A DNA stretch of 64,000 nucleotides from Kineosporiaceae bacterium. GTDB lineage: Bacteria; Actinomycetota; Actinomycetes; Actinomycetales; Kineosporiaceae. Both the position numbers and the translations under genes were made by a program. The DNA lies in assembly GCA_016713225.1 (NCBI GenBank), contig JADJPO010000002.1:496001-560000 (forward strand). Reading direction: 5' to 3'. Numbering within the stretch: position 1 is the stretch's first letter; each line of letters begins with the position of its first letter. Under the pieces are notes generated by a model, which had not been told where the DNA came from, made no database searches, and worked only from the letters and a program-made list of their open reading frames with translations. Positions 44,805-53,959 of this stretch are shown in pieces.

Positions 44805-44829
44805 GTGGTTGCAGTTCGTGCGGCTTCGC
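44805..44829 (+). repeat. 25-bp exact direct repeat, copy B
   Basis: It is identical to 42455-42479 and contains GGTTGCAGTT. It is the junction between the broken hypothetical gene and the methyltransferase fragment. Confidence 0.65.
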
Positions 44830-45120
44830 GCGGTGTTCAGGCGGTCGGCGATGCCGTGGTGGAGAGCCGTTTGGTCGAAGCGGATCCACGCAGCGCCGGG
44901 CTCGATACGGTCGACGTGCTGATCGGCAACGCCTCCAGCACGTCCGTGTACCAGGACCTGGTTCCCGCAGACTTCGTCCTGGTGTGCAGGGTGTTGGGCA
45001 ACCTCCCGGAGCGGGACGTCCGCGGCACGGTGGAGCGTCTTCCCGAGCTGATGCGCACCGGTGGGACGGTGATCTGGACCCGACACCGTGAGCCGCCGGA
45101 CCTACGCGGCCCGACGCGGC
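44830..45120 (+). pseudogene. SAM methyltransferase fragment
   Basis: The translated fragment keeps VEADPRSA, a coenzyme-binding-like strand, then DFVLVCRVLGNLPERDV and VERLPELMRTGGTVIWTRHR, which match class I methyltransferases after motif I. The N-terminal domain is cut by the 25-bp repeat and the C-terminus is replaced by unrelated sequence. It has no start of its own. Confidence 0.6.
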
Positions 45121-45192
45121 AACCGCGGATGAGTCACCGGGGCTGTGGTGATGGTCTTGCACTTGCTCACATGACCCTAAACACTTAGCCGG

Positions 45193-45355
45193 GTGGCACA
45201 GTATTCACCGCTCGACGAGGTGTTCACGGCGCTGGCCGACCCTCGACCGCCCCCGCTTGGACATCGTCGAGAGGTGGCTCGCCGAGCAACGGGGGATCTG
45301 GCAGCACCGCACCGATCGCCTCGATCGGTTCGTCACCCGGCAGGAGCCGTCCTGA
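45193..45355 (+). pseudogene. ArsR-type regulator with HTH core deleted
   Basis: The start reads VAQYSPLDEVFTALADP, the normal N-terminus of an ArsR repressor. The end, in a shifted frame, reads RLDIVERWLAEQRGIWQHRTDRLDRFV, the normal C-terminus. The ~55-60 residues of winged helix between them are missing. Its stop overlaps the SRPBCC start (TGATG), the usual ArsR-SRPBCC arrangement. Confidence 0.7.
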
Positions 45356-45842
45356 TGATCGACTTCGACCCGAACCTCGATCTGCGGATCGAACGCCTGA
45401 TCCGCGCCCCGCGCAAACGGGTGTGGAACGCATGGACCGACCGCTCGACCTTGCCCGCTGGTGGCTGCCGGCTCCCATGACATGTCGGGTCGAGCGGCTC
45501 GACGTCGTCCCGGGAGGCGCGTTCGTCACCTCGATGAGCGAGGACGGCGCGGCGTTCAGCCCTCACCTCGACGCCTGCTTCGTGGTCGTCGAGCCCGCCG
45601 AACGGATCATGTTCACCAACGCTCTCGACAGTCGCTGGCGCCCGACCAGCCCCGCTCCGGTGTCCATGACCGCGGAGATCACGTTCGGCGATCACCCGCA
45701 GGGCACCGCCTACCAAGCGATCGTCCGGCACGCCGATCCGAGCTCGCGCAGGCACCACGAGCAATTGGGGTTCGCCGACGGCTGGGGCACCGTCACCGCG
45801 CAACTCGCCGCCATCACCGAAGCCCGGGAAGGACACCGATGA
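45355..45842 (+). pseudogene. AHSA1/SRPBCC-family gene with frameshift
   Basis: The two frames join to a normal SRPBCC protein of about 160 residues: DLRIERLIRAPRKRVWNAWT, then LARWWLPAPMTCRVERLDV, PGGAFVTSMSE, AERIMFTNALDSRW and HHEQLGFADGWGTV. One base is missing at about 45450-45455, in TTGCCCGC. It may be a true null or a sequencing error; the broken ArsR partner favours decay. Confidence 0.75.
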
Positions 45843-46391
45843 GACTCGTGCGGTTGCAGTCGCCGGCGGGGATCACCGTGATGGCCACTTCACGCCAACC
45901 TTGCGCGTCCATGTGACAGCATCCGCAACCGCTTGCGCGATTCAGCCCCTAGGTGCACAGGGCAGCCACCGCCTGGGTGCATCCATGGGTGGACGTCTCC
46001 CGTGGTTGAGACGGAGCCGAAACGATCGATGTGACAACGAGAAGGTCGAACTGACCCGCGGGCCCATGGTCTGTTCCGCACAAGCCGAGTGCATCTTTCG
46101 GTTGTGGTGGTGCTACCGCAGGTGCTGGCCGGCCCGTGTGGCGTCCGGGAGGCATTCGTGTCTGGGCGTGGCGGCCAGGGGTCGACGTTTCGGCCGTTCT
46201 CCTGGATGCACCCGCTGCTGAGACCGCACCCGGTACCCGGCCCCCGAGCGCTCCACCCCCCAGGTCGAGGACGTCGCCGAGGCTGTCCCTGCTACCCGGG
46301 AGGTCATCGAGGCGCGAGCAATGTGCGCACGGTGGCCTCGCACTCGTCATGCGTAGGTCGTGAGCCGATTCCCACGGGCGGCCCCGACAGA
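45843..46391. other. Non-coding region left of the IS21 element
   Basis: No gene is supported in these ~550 nt. A short frame overlapping the SRPBCC stop (MRLVRLQSPAGITVMA) looks like the truncated start of a lost gene. A degraded tRNA-Thr 3' half lies at 46340-46383, just before the IS. Confidence 0.5.
46340..46383 (+). repeat. Degraded tRNA-Thr 3'-half remnant (third copy)
   Basis: The segment GCACTCGTCATGCGTAGGTC and what follows match the anticodon and T arms of tRNA-Thr with several changes. The D arm is missing. It is a third, older attachment-site-like copy, 3.7 kb right of copy 2. Confidence 0.65.
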
Positions 46392-46549
46392 TGTCCGTGG
46401 CCATGAGAAAGTCCCCACTGGTGGCCAGGTGGTGGTCCCCGCTGGTGGCCGGTTAGAAGTCCCCACTCCTCGCGTGTCCTGTCCAGGGGATGGTGGCCCT
46501 GCGCGGTGACGGTGTCGGTGCCAACCAGACATCGGATCGACCGCGCAGG

Positions 46550-48034
46550 GTGCCTGTATTGAAGAACGCGAGGGAACGGATGGACATCTTGGCTGCCTAC
46601 CGTGAGGTGGGGAGTTATCGAGCGGCCGCAGTGATCTGCGGGACGACGCACAAGACGGTGCGGCGGGTCGTCGAACGACACAACGCCGGTGATGGCGGAT
46701 CGGAACGCCAGGGCCGGGGCCACAACTACGACGAGGTCAGCTCGCTGGTCGCGGACAAGGTCCGCGCGACGCACGGGAAGATCAGCGCGAAGCGGCTGTT
46801 ACCGGCTGCCCGCGCAGCGGGCTATGGGGGGTCGGCCCGCAACTTCCGGCGGCTGGTCGCGGCGCAGAAGGCGGCCTGGCGGCGGGGTCATCATCGGGGC
46901 CGTCGTCCGGCGGTGTGGACGCCCGGGGACACGCTGGTGATCGATTGGGGTGTCCAGGCGGGGGTGCACGTGTTCTGCGCGGTGTTGGCCTGGTCGCGGA
47001 TCCGGTTCGTCCGGTTCGCCGCCGACGAGAAGGCGTCCACCACACTCGGGCTGCTCGCAGAGTGCTTCGAGGTCCTCGGTGGGGTCCCGAAGACCGTGTT
47101 GGCCGACCGGATGGGCTGCCTGAAGGCTGGGGTGGTCGCCGATGTGGTGGTTCCGACCGCGGACTATGTCCGGTTCGCCACCCACTACGGGTTCCGGCCG
47201 GACTTCTGCCAGGCCGCGGATCCGGAGTCGAAAGGGATCGTGGAGGCGCTGGTCGGGTATGCCAAGCGGGACCTGATGGTGCCGGCCGAACCGTCGGTGA
47301 GTGATCTGGGCGGCGCGAACCGGGCCGCCGGCCACTGGTGCGCCGAGGTCAACACGGTGGTCCATTCCGGAGATCTGCGCCGTCCCCGCCGAGCGGCTCG
47401 AGGCCGAACGGGACCTCTCGGGCCGTTGCCGTCGCTGCGGCTCGAGGTCGGCGCTGCGCCGATCAGCCGCAAGGTCGACAAGCTGTCCTGTGTCCGGTTC
47501 GGGTCGGCCCGCTACTCGGTCCCGAACCGGCTCATCGGCACCAGCGTGCTGCTCACCGTGCTGGACGCGCGGGTGCAGGTGCTGGAGGCGTTCACCGGTG
47601 AGGTCGTCGCCGAACACACCCTGGTCGCCCCGGGTGAGACCAGCATCCTTGATGAGCACTACGGCTCGACCCGCCCGGACAAGCCACGTCGCGCGCCGCG
47701 ACCGAAAACCGTTGTGGAGAAACGGTTCCTGGCCCTGGGTGAGGTCGCTGAGGCGTTCCTGGTCGGTGCGGCCGCGGCCGGGGTGAGCCGGCTGCCCGGC
47801 GAGCTGGAACAGATCCTGGTCCTGCACGATGCCCACGGCCACGAGGCGTTGCTCGCGGCGCTGGCCCGGGCGGTCGAGTTCGGGCGGTGGCGCGCCGACG
47901 ACGTCCGCTCCATCCTCGCCGCCGCCGGTGCCGCACCCACACCGCGCCCGGCGGGCGAAGCCTTGGTCATGACCCTGCCCTCGGTGCCGACCCGGTCCCT
48001 GGCCGACTACGCGATCGGTGGTGAGTTGTCGTGA
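46550..48034 (+). CDS. istA: IstA transposase of IS21 family (internally frameshift-scarred)
   Basis: This protein of about 494 residues has an N-terminal helix-turn-helix (YREVGSYRAAAVICGTTHKT). The DDE catalytic core has first Asp in VIDWGVQAG, second in LADRMGCL, and Glu in SKGIVEALVGYAKRDLM. A C-terminal beta domain (SARYSVPNRLIG) follows. GTG 46550 is chosen over an upstream in-frame start as the normal IstA beginning. Between 47365 and 47420 about 18 residues are in the wrong frame: an extra C near 47366 is offset by a lost base near 47417. The expected EICAVPAERLEAERDL is readable in the +1 frame there. Confidence 0.85.
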   Translation: MPVLKNARERMDILAAYREVGSYRAAAVICGTTHKTVRRVVERHNAGDGGSERQGRGHNYDEVSSLVADKVRATHGKISAKRLLPAARAAGYGGSARNFRRLVAAQKAAWRRGHHRGRRPAVWTPGDTLVIDWGVQAGVHVFCAVLAWSRIRFVRFAADEKASTTLGLLAECFEVLGGVPKTVLADRMGCLKAGVVADVVVPTADYVRFATHYGFRPDFCQAADPESKGIVEALVGYAKRDLMVPAEPSVSDLGGANRAAGHWCAEVNTVVHSGDLRRPRRAARGRTGPLGPLPSLRLEVGAAPISRKVDKLSCVRFGSARYSVPNRLIGTSVLLTVLDARVQVLEAFTGEVVAEHTLVAPGETSILDEHYGSTRPDKPRRAPRPKTVVEKRFLALGEVAEAFLVGAAAAGVSRLPGELEQILVLHDAHGHEALLAALARAVEFGRWRADDVRSILAAAGAAPTPRPAGEALVMTLPSVPTRSLADYAIGGELS

Positions 48035-48806
48035 CCACCGCAGCGCCGCCGCTGGCCGCCGACCTCAACGAGGGCCTGAAACGGCTGAAGATGGCCGCGA
48101 TGCGTCGTCGCCCCCGAGCTGCTCATCACCGCCAAGACCCAACGCTGGAGCCCGGAGGAGTTCCTGCGCACCCTGGTCGAGGCCGAGATCACCGCCCGCG
48201 ATGAGTCCAATGCCCGCAACCGGATGCGGTCGGCGGCGTTCCCGGTGGTCAAGACGCTGGAGGAGTTCGACGTCGCCGCATCCTCCATCCCGAAGGCAAC
48301 GTTCGACTACCTCGCATCCCTGGAGTGGATCCGCGGCAAGGAGAACACCTGTTTCATCGGGCCGGCCGGCACCGGCAAATCGCATTGCCTGGTCGCTCTC
48401 GGGGTCGCCGCCGTCGAGGCCGGACACCGCGTCCGCTACTACACCGCCGCCGACCTCGTCGAAACCCTCTACCGCGCCCTGGCCGACAACTCCGTCGGCA
48501 GAGTGATCGAGAACCTGCTGCGCAACGACGTCGTCCTGGTCGACGAACTCGGGTTCGCGCCCCTGGACGACACCGGCGCCCAACTGCTGTTCCGGTTCGT
48601 CGCCGCCGCCTACGAACGTCGCTCCCTGGGCATCGGCTCGCACTGGCCGTTCGAGTCCTGGGGCCGGTTCCCGCCCGAACACACCACCGCCGTCAGCCTC
48701 CTCGACCGGCTCCTGCACCCACTGCCACACCGTGGTCACCGACGGCGACTCCTACCGGATGAAACAAGCCCGAGCCCGGGGAGGTGCCACCAAGAACACA
48801 CGCTGA
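48031..48806 (+). pseudogene. istB: IstB helper ATPase, two frameshifts
   Basis: GTG 48031 overlaps the istA stop. The product begins MTTAAPPLAADLNEGLKRLK, then needs 2 nt restored near 48105 to continue PELLITAKTQRW. The AAA+ core has GPAGTGKSH (Walker A) and VVLVDELGFAPLD (Walker B). An extra C at 48718-48721 shifts the end; the other frame gives HCHTVVTDGDSYRMKQAR and a normal stop at 48806. IstB assists transposition by target selection; this copy is unlikely to be functional. Confidence 0.85.
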
Positions 48807-48976
48807 TCAACCCCGAGGTGGGGACTTCCAACTGGCCACCAACGGGGACCACAACCTGGCCATTGACAACAGAACAGCAGGTGTTCGGCCGGTCTCGGGT
48901 TCGCCTTCGGCGCGGCCCGGCCGATGATTCTCGCTCCGTGCTGTGAGCGAGTACCGAATCACGGGAGGCTGACGCC

Positions 48977-49541
48977 ATGCGGAAACTGACCTTCGCCATG
49001 AACGTGAGCCTCGACGGCTATATCGCCGCGGCCGGCGACGACCTCGGCTGGAGCCTGCCGAGCGACGAGCTGTTCCAGTGGTGGTCCGACCGGGTGTCGG
49101 CGACCGGCCTGTCGCTCTATGGGCGCAGGCTCTGGCAGACGATGAACTCCCCACTGGCCGACCGCCGACCAGCAGCCCGGCGCGACACCGGCGGAGATCG
49201 AGTACGCCGGCCGCTGGCGGGACCTGCCGAAGGTGGTGTTCTCCTCCACGATCAGCACCGTCGACGGGAACGCCCGCCTGGTCACTGGCGACGCGGTCAC
49301 CGAGATCACCCGGCTGAAGGCCGAGGACGGCGGCCCCATGGACATCGGTGGTGCCACCCTGGCCGCCGCGGCGATGCGGGCCGGGCTGATCGACGAGTAC
49401 ATCCTGGTCACTGCGCCGGTCTTGGTGGGTGGCGGTGCGCCGTTCTTCACGACCCTGGACAACTGGGTGAACCTGAGCCTGGTGGAGACCCGGACGTTCC
49501 CCGGCGGCCTGGTCTTGACCAGGTACGAGACCCGGCGCTGA
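48977..49541 (+). pseudogene. RibD-C/dihydrofolate-reductase-like gene with frameshift
   Basis: The first frame reads RKLTFAMNVSLDGYIAAAGD and YGRRLWQTMNS. An extra C in a CCCC run (49149-49152) then breaks it. The rest lies in the other frame: KVVFSSTISTVDGNARLVTG, DIGGATLAAAAMRAGLIDEY, VGGGAPFF and a C-terminal VLTRYETRR. Restored length would be about 187 residues, normal for the DHFR-like family. Being a homopolymer change, a sequencing error is possible. Confidence 0.75.
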
Positions 49542-49653
49542 GCGCCAGGTCAGGAAATTCGGATGAGCGCGGCGAGGACGGCGCGTGGTACGACGGGCTG
49601 CTGATGGACCTGCTCGCCGAAGAACTCGTCGGTCCCGCACCGGACCGCCGGAT

Positions 49654-50481
49654 TCAGCCACCCGACCCATCCGTGGCCGCGGCCGTGAGGGACGACAGTA
49701 CGTCGGCGTAGGCCTCGACATCCGGTCGGGTATCGCCCAGCAGACGGAACACGATGGCGCGCAACATCGCGGTGCGTTCCGGGCCGTGATTCCAGCGTGC
49801 GAGCACCGCCGGTGAGGCCCCGGCCCAGAGCACGGCGTCCAGGACACACACCGCGTCGGCCCACAGCACGGGGCGCCATGCCGGTGAGAGGTCGATGACG
49901 ACAGGAGCACCCGCCTTGTCCAACAACACATTTCCCGCGAGGTTGGCGTGTACGAGCTGCGCTCCGCCGGCGCCGGCGTCGGCCTGCATCGCCCTCCGGA
50001 CCCGCGCGACCAGACGGGCCAGCTCCGGTTCGACGTCCGGCATCGGCGCCTCGTCGAAGGCCACCAGTTCTGCCGCGAACCAGCGGTCCGTACGGGCGTC
50101 GAGGTGCGCCGGTCGCTCATGGACCGCCGTGGCCAGGCGGGCGTGCAGCAGGTGCCCGGCAGCCAGGATGACATCGAGATCGCGGCAGGGCGCCGTCCCG
50201 GGCTCGTAGCGGCTGGCCGCCCAGCCCTCGACCACCCACGAACCGTCGCGTGCCGGTACCGGGACGGCGATCCGGAGGTCCTGCCGCCGCCGCATCGGAT
50301 CCTGGTCGAGGTCGACCGCCAGTCGGGCGATCAGGGGGCTGAGCCACTCCTGCGTCGCCGGGTCTCGATCCGGGCTGAGTACCAGATCGCCGACGCGCAC
50401 CGTGCGGCTCTGCCCACCGGCCAAGGGCTCCACGAGGTCCGGCACCGCGAACAGATCGAGAACGCGAGCCGACGGACGCAC
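49654..50481 (-). CDS. Phosphotransferase-fold protein lacking the catalytic Asp (TIGR02569-like)
   Basis: This is a 275-residue protein with the C-lobe pattern of aminoglycoside-phosphotransferase-type kinases: LVHANLAGNVLLDKAGAPVVIDLSPAWRP. The catalytic loop reads H-A-N-L-x-x-N, with Asn in place of the usual Asp; the metal-binding Asp (IDLSP) is present. The N-lobe is short (GGQSRTVRVGDLVLS). It fits an actinobacterial family of kinase-like proteins without known substrate. It is the first intact gene right of the accessory region and is divergent from plsB. Confidence 0.7.
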   Translation of the reverse strand: MRPSARVLDLFAVPDLVEPLAGGQSRTVRVGDLVLSPDRDPATQEWLSPLIARLAVDLDQDPMRRRQDLRIAVPVPARDGSWVVEGWAASRYEPGTAPCRDLDVILAAGHLLHARLATAVHERPAHLDARTDRWFAAELVAFDEAPMPDVEPELARLVARVRRAMQADAGAGGAQLVHANLAGNVLLDKAGAPVVIDLSPAWRPVLWADAVCVLDAVLWAGASPAVLARWNHGPERTAMLRAIVFRLLGDTRPDVEAYADVLSSLTAAATDGSGG

Positions 50482-50565
50482 CCGATGAGCCTAACCGGGC
50501 CGTTGGTGAGAGATTGCTGCTCCAACCTCGTGACAGCCGGGCGCTGTGGTCGCAGGCTATGCCCC

Positions 50566-52488
50566 ATGACCAACGCAGCTGCCCCTCCGGGTGAGGTGAC
50601 CGACGCCACCGCGCTGCTCGACGAGCCGGCGCTCGCGGCGTCCCTGCAGCGCTTCGCCACCGAACACGGCAGTCAACTCGCCGCGGTGCGCACCGAGGCG
50701 CACGGCTACCTCACCGAGATGCTCGCCTCGCACGGCGACCGGGCGACCAGGTCGTGGAACCGGTTCGGGGCCTGGATGTTACGGGCGCACGATGTTCTGG
50801 TCGACGAGGAGGAGCTGGCCCGCCTGCGCTCACTCGACCGGGAGCACAGCCTGGCGCTGATCTTCTCGCACCGCTCCTACCTGGACGGCTGGGTGCTGCC
50901 GCTGGCCCTGGCGGCTCGACGTTTCTCACCCACCTACACCTTCGGCGGCGCGAACCTCGACCTGCCGGTGCTCGGACGGCTGGCCAGCCGAACCGGCGTC
51001 ATCTTCATCCGCCGGGCGACCCGGGACACCCCTGTCTACCGGCTGGCGTTGCGCGGCTACATCGCCCACCTGGTGCGGCAGCGGGCGAACCTGGCCTGGT
51101 CCATCGAGGGCGGCCGGACCCGCACCGGCAAGCTGCGTCCGCCCGTTCACGGCATCCTGCGCTACCTGGTCGATGCGGTGGAGTCTGGCGCGGAGGACTC
51201 GAATCAGGTCGGCAGCCTCGCCACCCCGCCCATCCCCGAGGTGATGGTGGTGCCGATCGCCATCGTCTACTACCAGTTGCACGAGGTCGCCCGGATGACC
51301 GCCGAGGCCAAGGGCGGTCGTAAACGGCCCGAGGATTTCGGCTGGCTGGTGTCGTTCGCCCGCTCGCAGCGCCAGCGTCTGGGCCGGGCCTACCTCACGG
51401 TCGGTGAGCCGATGCCGCTGCGGCAGCGGATGGCCGAACTGCGTGGCCAGGGCCTGCCCACCCACACCGCGGTCGAGCGGGTGGCCCTGGACGTCAGCCA
51501 CCGGATCAACCGGGCGACCCCGGTGACGGTCACCGCCGTGGTGTGCCTGGCCCTGCTGGGCGCCGACCGGGCGCTCACCTTCGACCGGGTGCTGGACACG
51601 GTCGAGCCGCTGGCCACCTACCTCGCGGCGCGACAGCGGCCGGTGGCCGGGGCGGCCACTCTGACGGACCGCTCGACCATCCGGCGGACGCTGCAGGAGC
51701 TGACCGCCTCCGGGGTGCTGGACTGTTACGACGCGGGCACCGAGCCGGTCTGGCGGATCGCCCCGGACCAGCACCTGGTCGCCGCCTTCTACCGGAACAC
51801 GGTGATCCACTTCCTGGTGGAGCGGGCCATCGGTGAGGTGGCGCTGCTCTCCGTCGGCGAAACCGAGGGCACAGCCGGCGGCCCAGCCGGCGGGCTGGCC
51901 GGTGCGTGGCACACCGCGCTGGCGCTGCGTGACCTACTCAAGTTCGAGTTCTTCTTCGGCTCGCGCACCGACTTCCTCGCCGATCTGCGTCAGGAACTGA
52001 CCCTGCTCACCGGCGTCACCGCTTCGGCCGACACCGATCTGAGCCCTCAGGCGGCCCGCGAGTTGTTGGCGGGCTCGCGACCGCACCTGGCCCCGTTGGT
52101 GTTGCGTCCGTTCCTGGACGCCTACCTGCTGGTCGCCGATCGGCTCGCCGCCCTGGGTGACGCCGAGCTGGACGACGCCGCAGCCCAGTACCTGCTCACC
52201 GAAGCCCTGCAGGTGGGCGAGCAATGGGTGCTGCAACGGCGGGTGGCCAGCGCCGAGTCGGTCTCGCTGGAGCTGTTCCGCACCGGGCTACGCCTGGTCG
52301 AGCACCGGGGTCTGGTGCGGGGCCAGGACCTGGCCACCCGTCGGACGGCGTTGCGGGACGAGATCGCCGGTGTGGTGGCCCAACTCGACCGGATCGCCGA
52401 CCTGGATCGCGCCGCCCGGCGTGGGGATCAGGCGACCGATCAGTTACTGACCGGGCAGGAACCAGGCGGTGACCGTGCAGCTCACTGA
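50566..52488 (+). CDS. plsB: Glycerol-3-phosphate 1-O-acyltransferase (PlsB-like)
   Basis: This is a 640-residue enzyme of the PlsB/GPAT type, adding the first acyl chain to glycerol-3-phosphate. The acyltransferase block I is SHRSYLDGW (H-x4-D, about residues 101-109). Block II is GVIFIRRATRDTPVY, block III LAWSIEGGRTRTGKL with the EGxxR motif, and block IV is in VVPIAIVYYQ. A C-terminal helical domain of ~250 residues follows. It overlaps the next gene by 20 nt and begins a three-gene neutral lipid operon. Confidence 0.88.
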   Translation: MTNAAAPPGEVTDATALLDEPALAASLQRFATEHGSQLAAVRTEAHGYLTEMLASHGDRATRSWNRFGAWMLRAHDVLVDEEELARLRSLDREHSLALIFSHRSYLDGWVLPLALAARRFSPTYTFGGANLDLPVLGRLASRTGVIFIRRATRDTPVYRLALRGYIAHLVRQRANLAWSIEGGRTRTGKLRPPVHGILRYLVDAVESGAEDSNQVGSLATPPIPEVMVVPIAIVYYQLHEVARMTAEAKGGRKRPEDFGWLVSFARSQRQRLGRAYLTVGEPMPLRQRMAELRGQGLPTHTAVERVALDVSHRINRATPVTVTAVVCLALLGADRALTFDRVLDTVEPLATYLAARQRPVAGAATLTDRSTIRRTLQELTASGVLDCYDAGTEPVWRIAPDQHLVAAFYRNTVIHFLVERAIGEVALLSVGETEGTAGGPAGGLAGAWHTALALRDLLKFEFFFGSRTDFLADLRQELTLLTGVTASADTDLSPQAARELLAGSRPHLAPLVLRPFLDAYLLVADRLAALGDAELDDAAAQYLLTEALQVGEQWVLQRRVASAESVSLELFRTGLRLVEHRGLVRGQDLATRRTALRDEIAGVVAQLDRIADLDRAARRGDQATDQLLTGQEPGGDRAAH

Positions 52489-53959
52489 GCACCTCGCCGC
52501 GATCGCGGCCGGCCCGGCCGGTCCGCAGGTCGGGGCGTTCTTCGATCTCGACGGCACCCTGGTCGCCGGGTTCACGGCGACCACGTTCTTCACCGATCAG
52601 GTGCGTCGGGGTGAGGTCGGGGTGCGGACGGCGATGCGCACCGTGGCCGCCGCCGTCGACGGCACCTACCTCGGTGGCGATCCGCTCAAGAGCGGCGAGT
52701 CCGCGTTCGGGGTGCTCCGCGGCCGCACCGAGGACACCTTCGCCGACCTGGGCGAGCGGCTGTTCCAGGACGCCATCGCCCGCACGCTCCGCCCACAGGC
52801 CCGCGAACTGGTTCGCGCGCACCAACGCCAGGGCCACACGGTGGTGATCTCGTCGGCGGCGACCGCCTACCAGATCGGTCCGGTGGCCCGTGATCTGGGC
52901 ATCGAGCACCTGATCTGCACCCGGCTCGAGCTGCGCGACGGGGTGTTCACCGGGCGCACCGACGGCCCGATGCGCTGGGGCCCGGGCAAGGCGCGCGGCG
53001 TCCGGTCGTTCGCCCAGGCCCACGGGGTGAACCTGCGGGTCAGCTTCGGGTACGGCAACGGCACCGAGGACGTCGACTTCCTCGCCATGGTGGGTCGGCC
53101 GGTACCGCTCAGCCCTGACCCGGGGCTGCGCGATGCGGCCGGACGGTTCGCCTGGCCCGTGCTCGACCTGGCCGACCCGCCGCAGGCTGGCCTGGCCGAG
53201 GTGGTGCGCACGGCCGCGGCGCTCGGCGGCATGAACCTGGGTGCACTGGGGGGCCTGGCCTGGGGCGCGGTCACCGGTGATCGCCGCCGGGGCGTGAACG
53301 CCGCGGTGGCGATGGCCTGCGACACCGCGCTGCGCGTGGCCGGGGTGCGGCTGGCGGTGCGGGGCGCCGAGTACCTGGACCTCGATCGGGGCGGAGCCCG
53401 CCCTGCGATCGTGGTGGCCAACCATCAGAGCGCCATCGACCCGGTGGTGGTCGCCTCGCTGTTGCGCGGTGACTTCACCGTGGTCGCCAAGAAGGAGGCC
53501 CGCTGGGATCCCCGGGCGGTGCTCGGGTCGGTCCTGCTGGATCCGGCCTTCATCGATCGCAGCAGCTCGGAGTCGGCCCGCGCGACCCTGGCCCAGGTCG
53601 CCGACCGAGTGCGCGCCGGCACCTCGTTGCTGATCTTCCCCGAGGGCACCCGCTCGCCCACCCAGACCCTGTTGCCCTTCAAGAAAGGCGCCTTCCACCT
53701 GGCCGCTCAGGCCGGGGTCCCCGTGCTGCCGGTGGTGTTGCGCAACACCGGTGAGGTGTTGCCCCGGCACGGGCACGCGATCCGCGCCGGCGTCGTCCAG
53801 GTGCAGGTGCTGCCCCCGGTGACCGGCTGGGCCGAGGCCGCCCGCACCAAACAGGGCCTGGACGCCGCGATCGCCGACCTGCACGCCGCGTACCGACGCA
53901 CCCTGGCCGACTGGGATCACCCGGGACCGTCATCTGTTCGAGGAGGGCACGATGCGTGA
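52469..53959 (+). CDS. HAD-IB phosphatase-PlsC acyltransferase fusion
   Basis: This is a 496-residue two-domain protein. The N-terminal half is a HAD-IB hydrolase with FFDLDGTLV (about 25-33), VISSAATAYQ, GPGKARGVR and FGYGNGTEDVDFL, in which the motif IV region is retained. The C-terminal half is a lysophosphatidic acid acyltransferase: VVANHQSAIDPVVV (NHxxxxD, about 316-329), KKEARWDP, FIDRSS and LLIFPEGTRSPT. One polypeptide could thus make phosphatidic acid and dephosphorylate it to diacylglycerol. GTG 52469 overlaps plsB, and the stop overlaps the WS/DGAT gene. Confidence 0.88.
   Translation: MTVQLTEHLAAIAAGPAGPQVGAFFDLDGTLVAGFTATTFFTDQVRRGEVGVRTAMRTVAAAVDGTYLGGDPLKSGESAFGVLRGRTEDTFADLGERLFQDAIARTLRPQARELVRAHQRQGHTVVISSAATAYQIGPVARDLGIEHLICTRLELRDGVFTGRTDGPMRWGPGKARGVRSFAQAHGVNLRVSFGYGNGTEDVDFLAMVGRPVPLSPDPGLRDAAGRFAWPVLDLADPPQAGLAEVVRTAAALGGMNLGALGGLAWGAVTGDRRRGVNAAVAMACDTALRVAGVRLAVRGAEYLDLDRGGARPAIVVANHQSAIDPVVVASLLRGDFTVVAKKEARWDPRAVLGSVLLDPAFIDRSSSESARATLAQVADRVRAGTSLLIFPEGTRSPTQTLLPFKKGAFHLAAQAGVPVLPVVLRNTGEVLPRHGHAIRAGVVQVQVLPPVTGWAEAARTKQGLDAAIADLHAAYRRTLADWDHPGPSSVRGGHDA

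Larger units (their letters stand above)
46392..48868 (+). mobile_element. IS21-family insertion sequence
   Basis: This is a 2477-bp element. Ends are TGTCCGTGGCCA at the left and the complement of TGTCAATGGCCA at the right. Repeated inner motifs (AGTCCCCAC and GGTCCCCG(C/T)TGGTGGCC, several copies per end) are the multiple transposase binding sites typical of IS21. It is flanked by a 5-bp target duplication, ACAGA (46387-46391 and 48869-48873). It carries istA and istB in coupled order; both have indels, so it is probably inactive now. Confidence 0.9.

Noticed and set aside
40392..46391. Integrase or excisionase gene for the tRNA-Thr element
   Set aside because: No frame in the region shows tyrosine or serine recombinase motifs; only attachment-like repeats remain.
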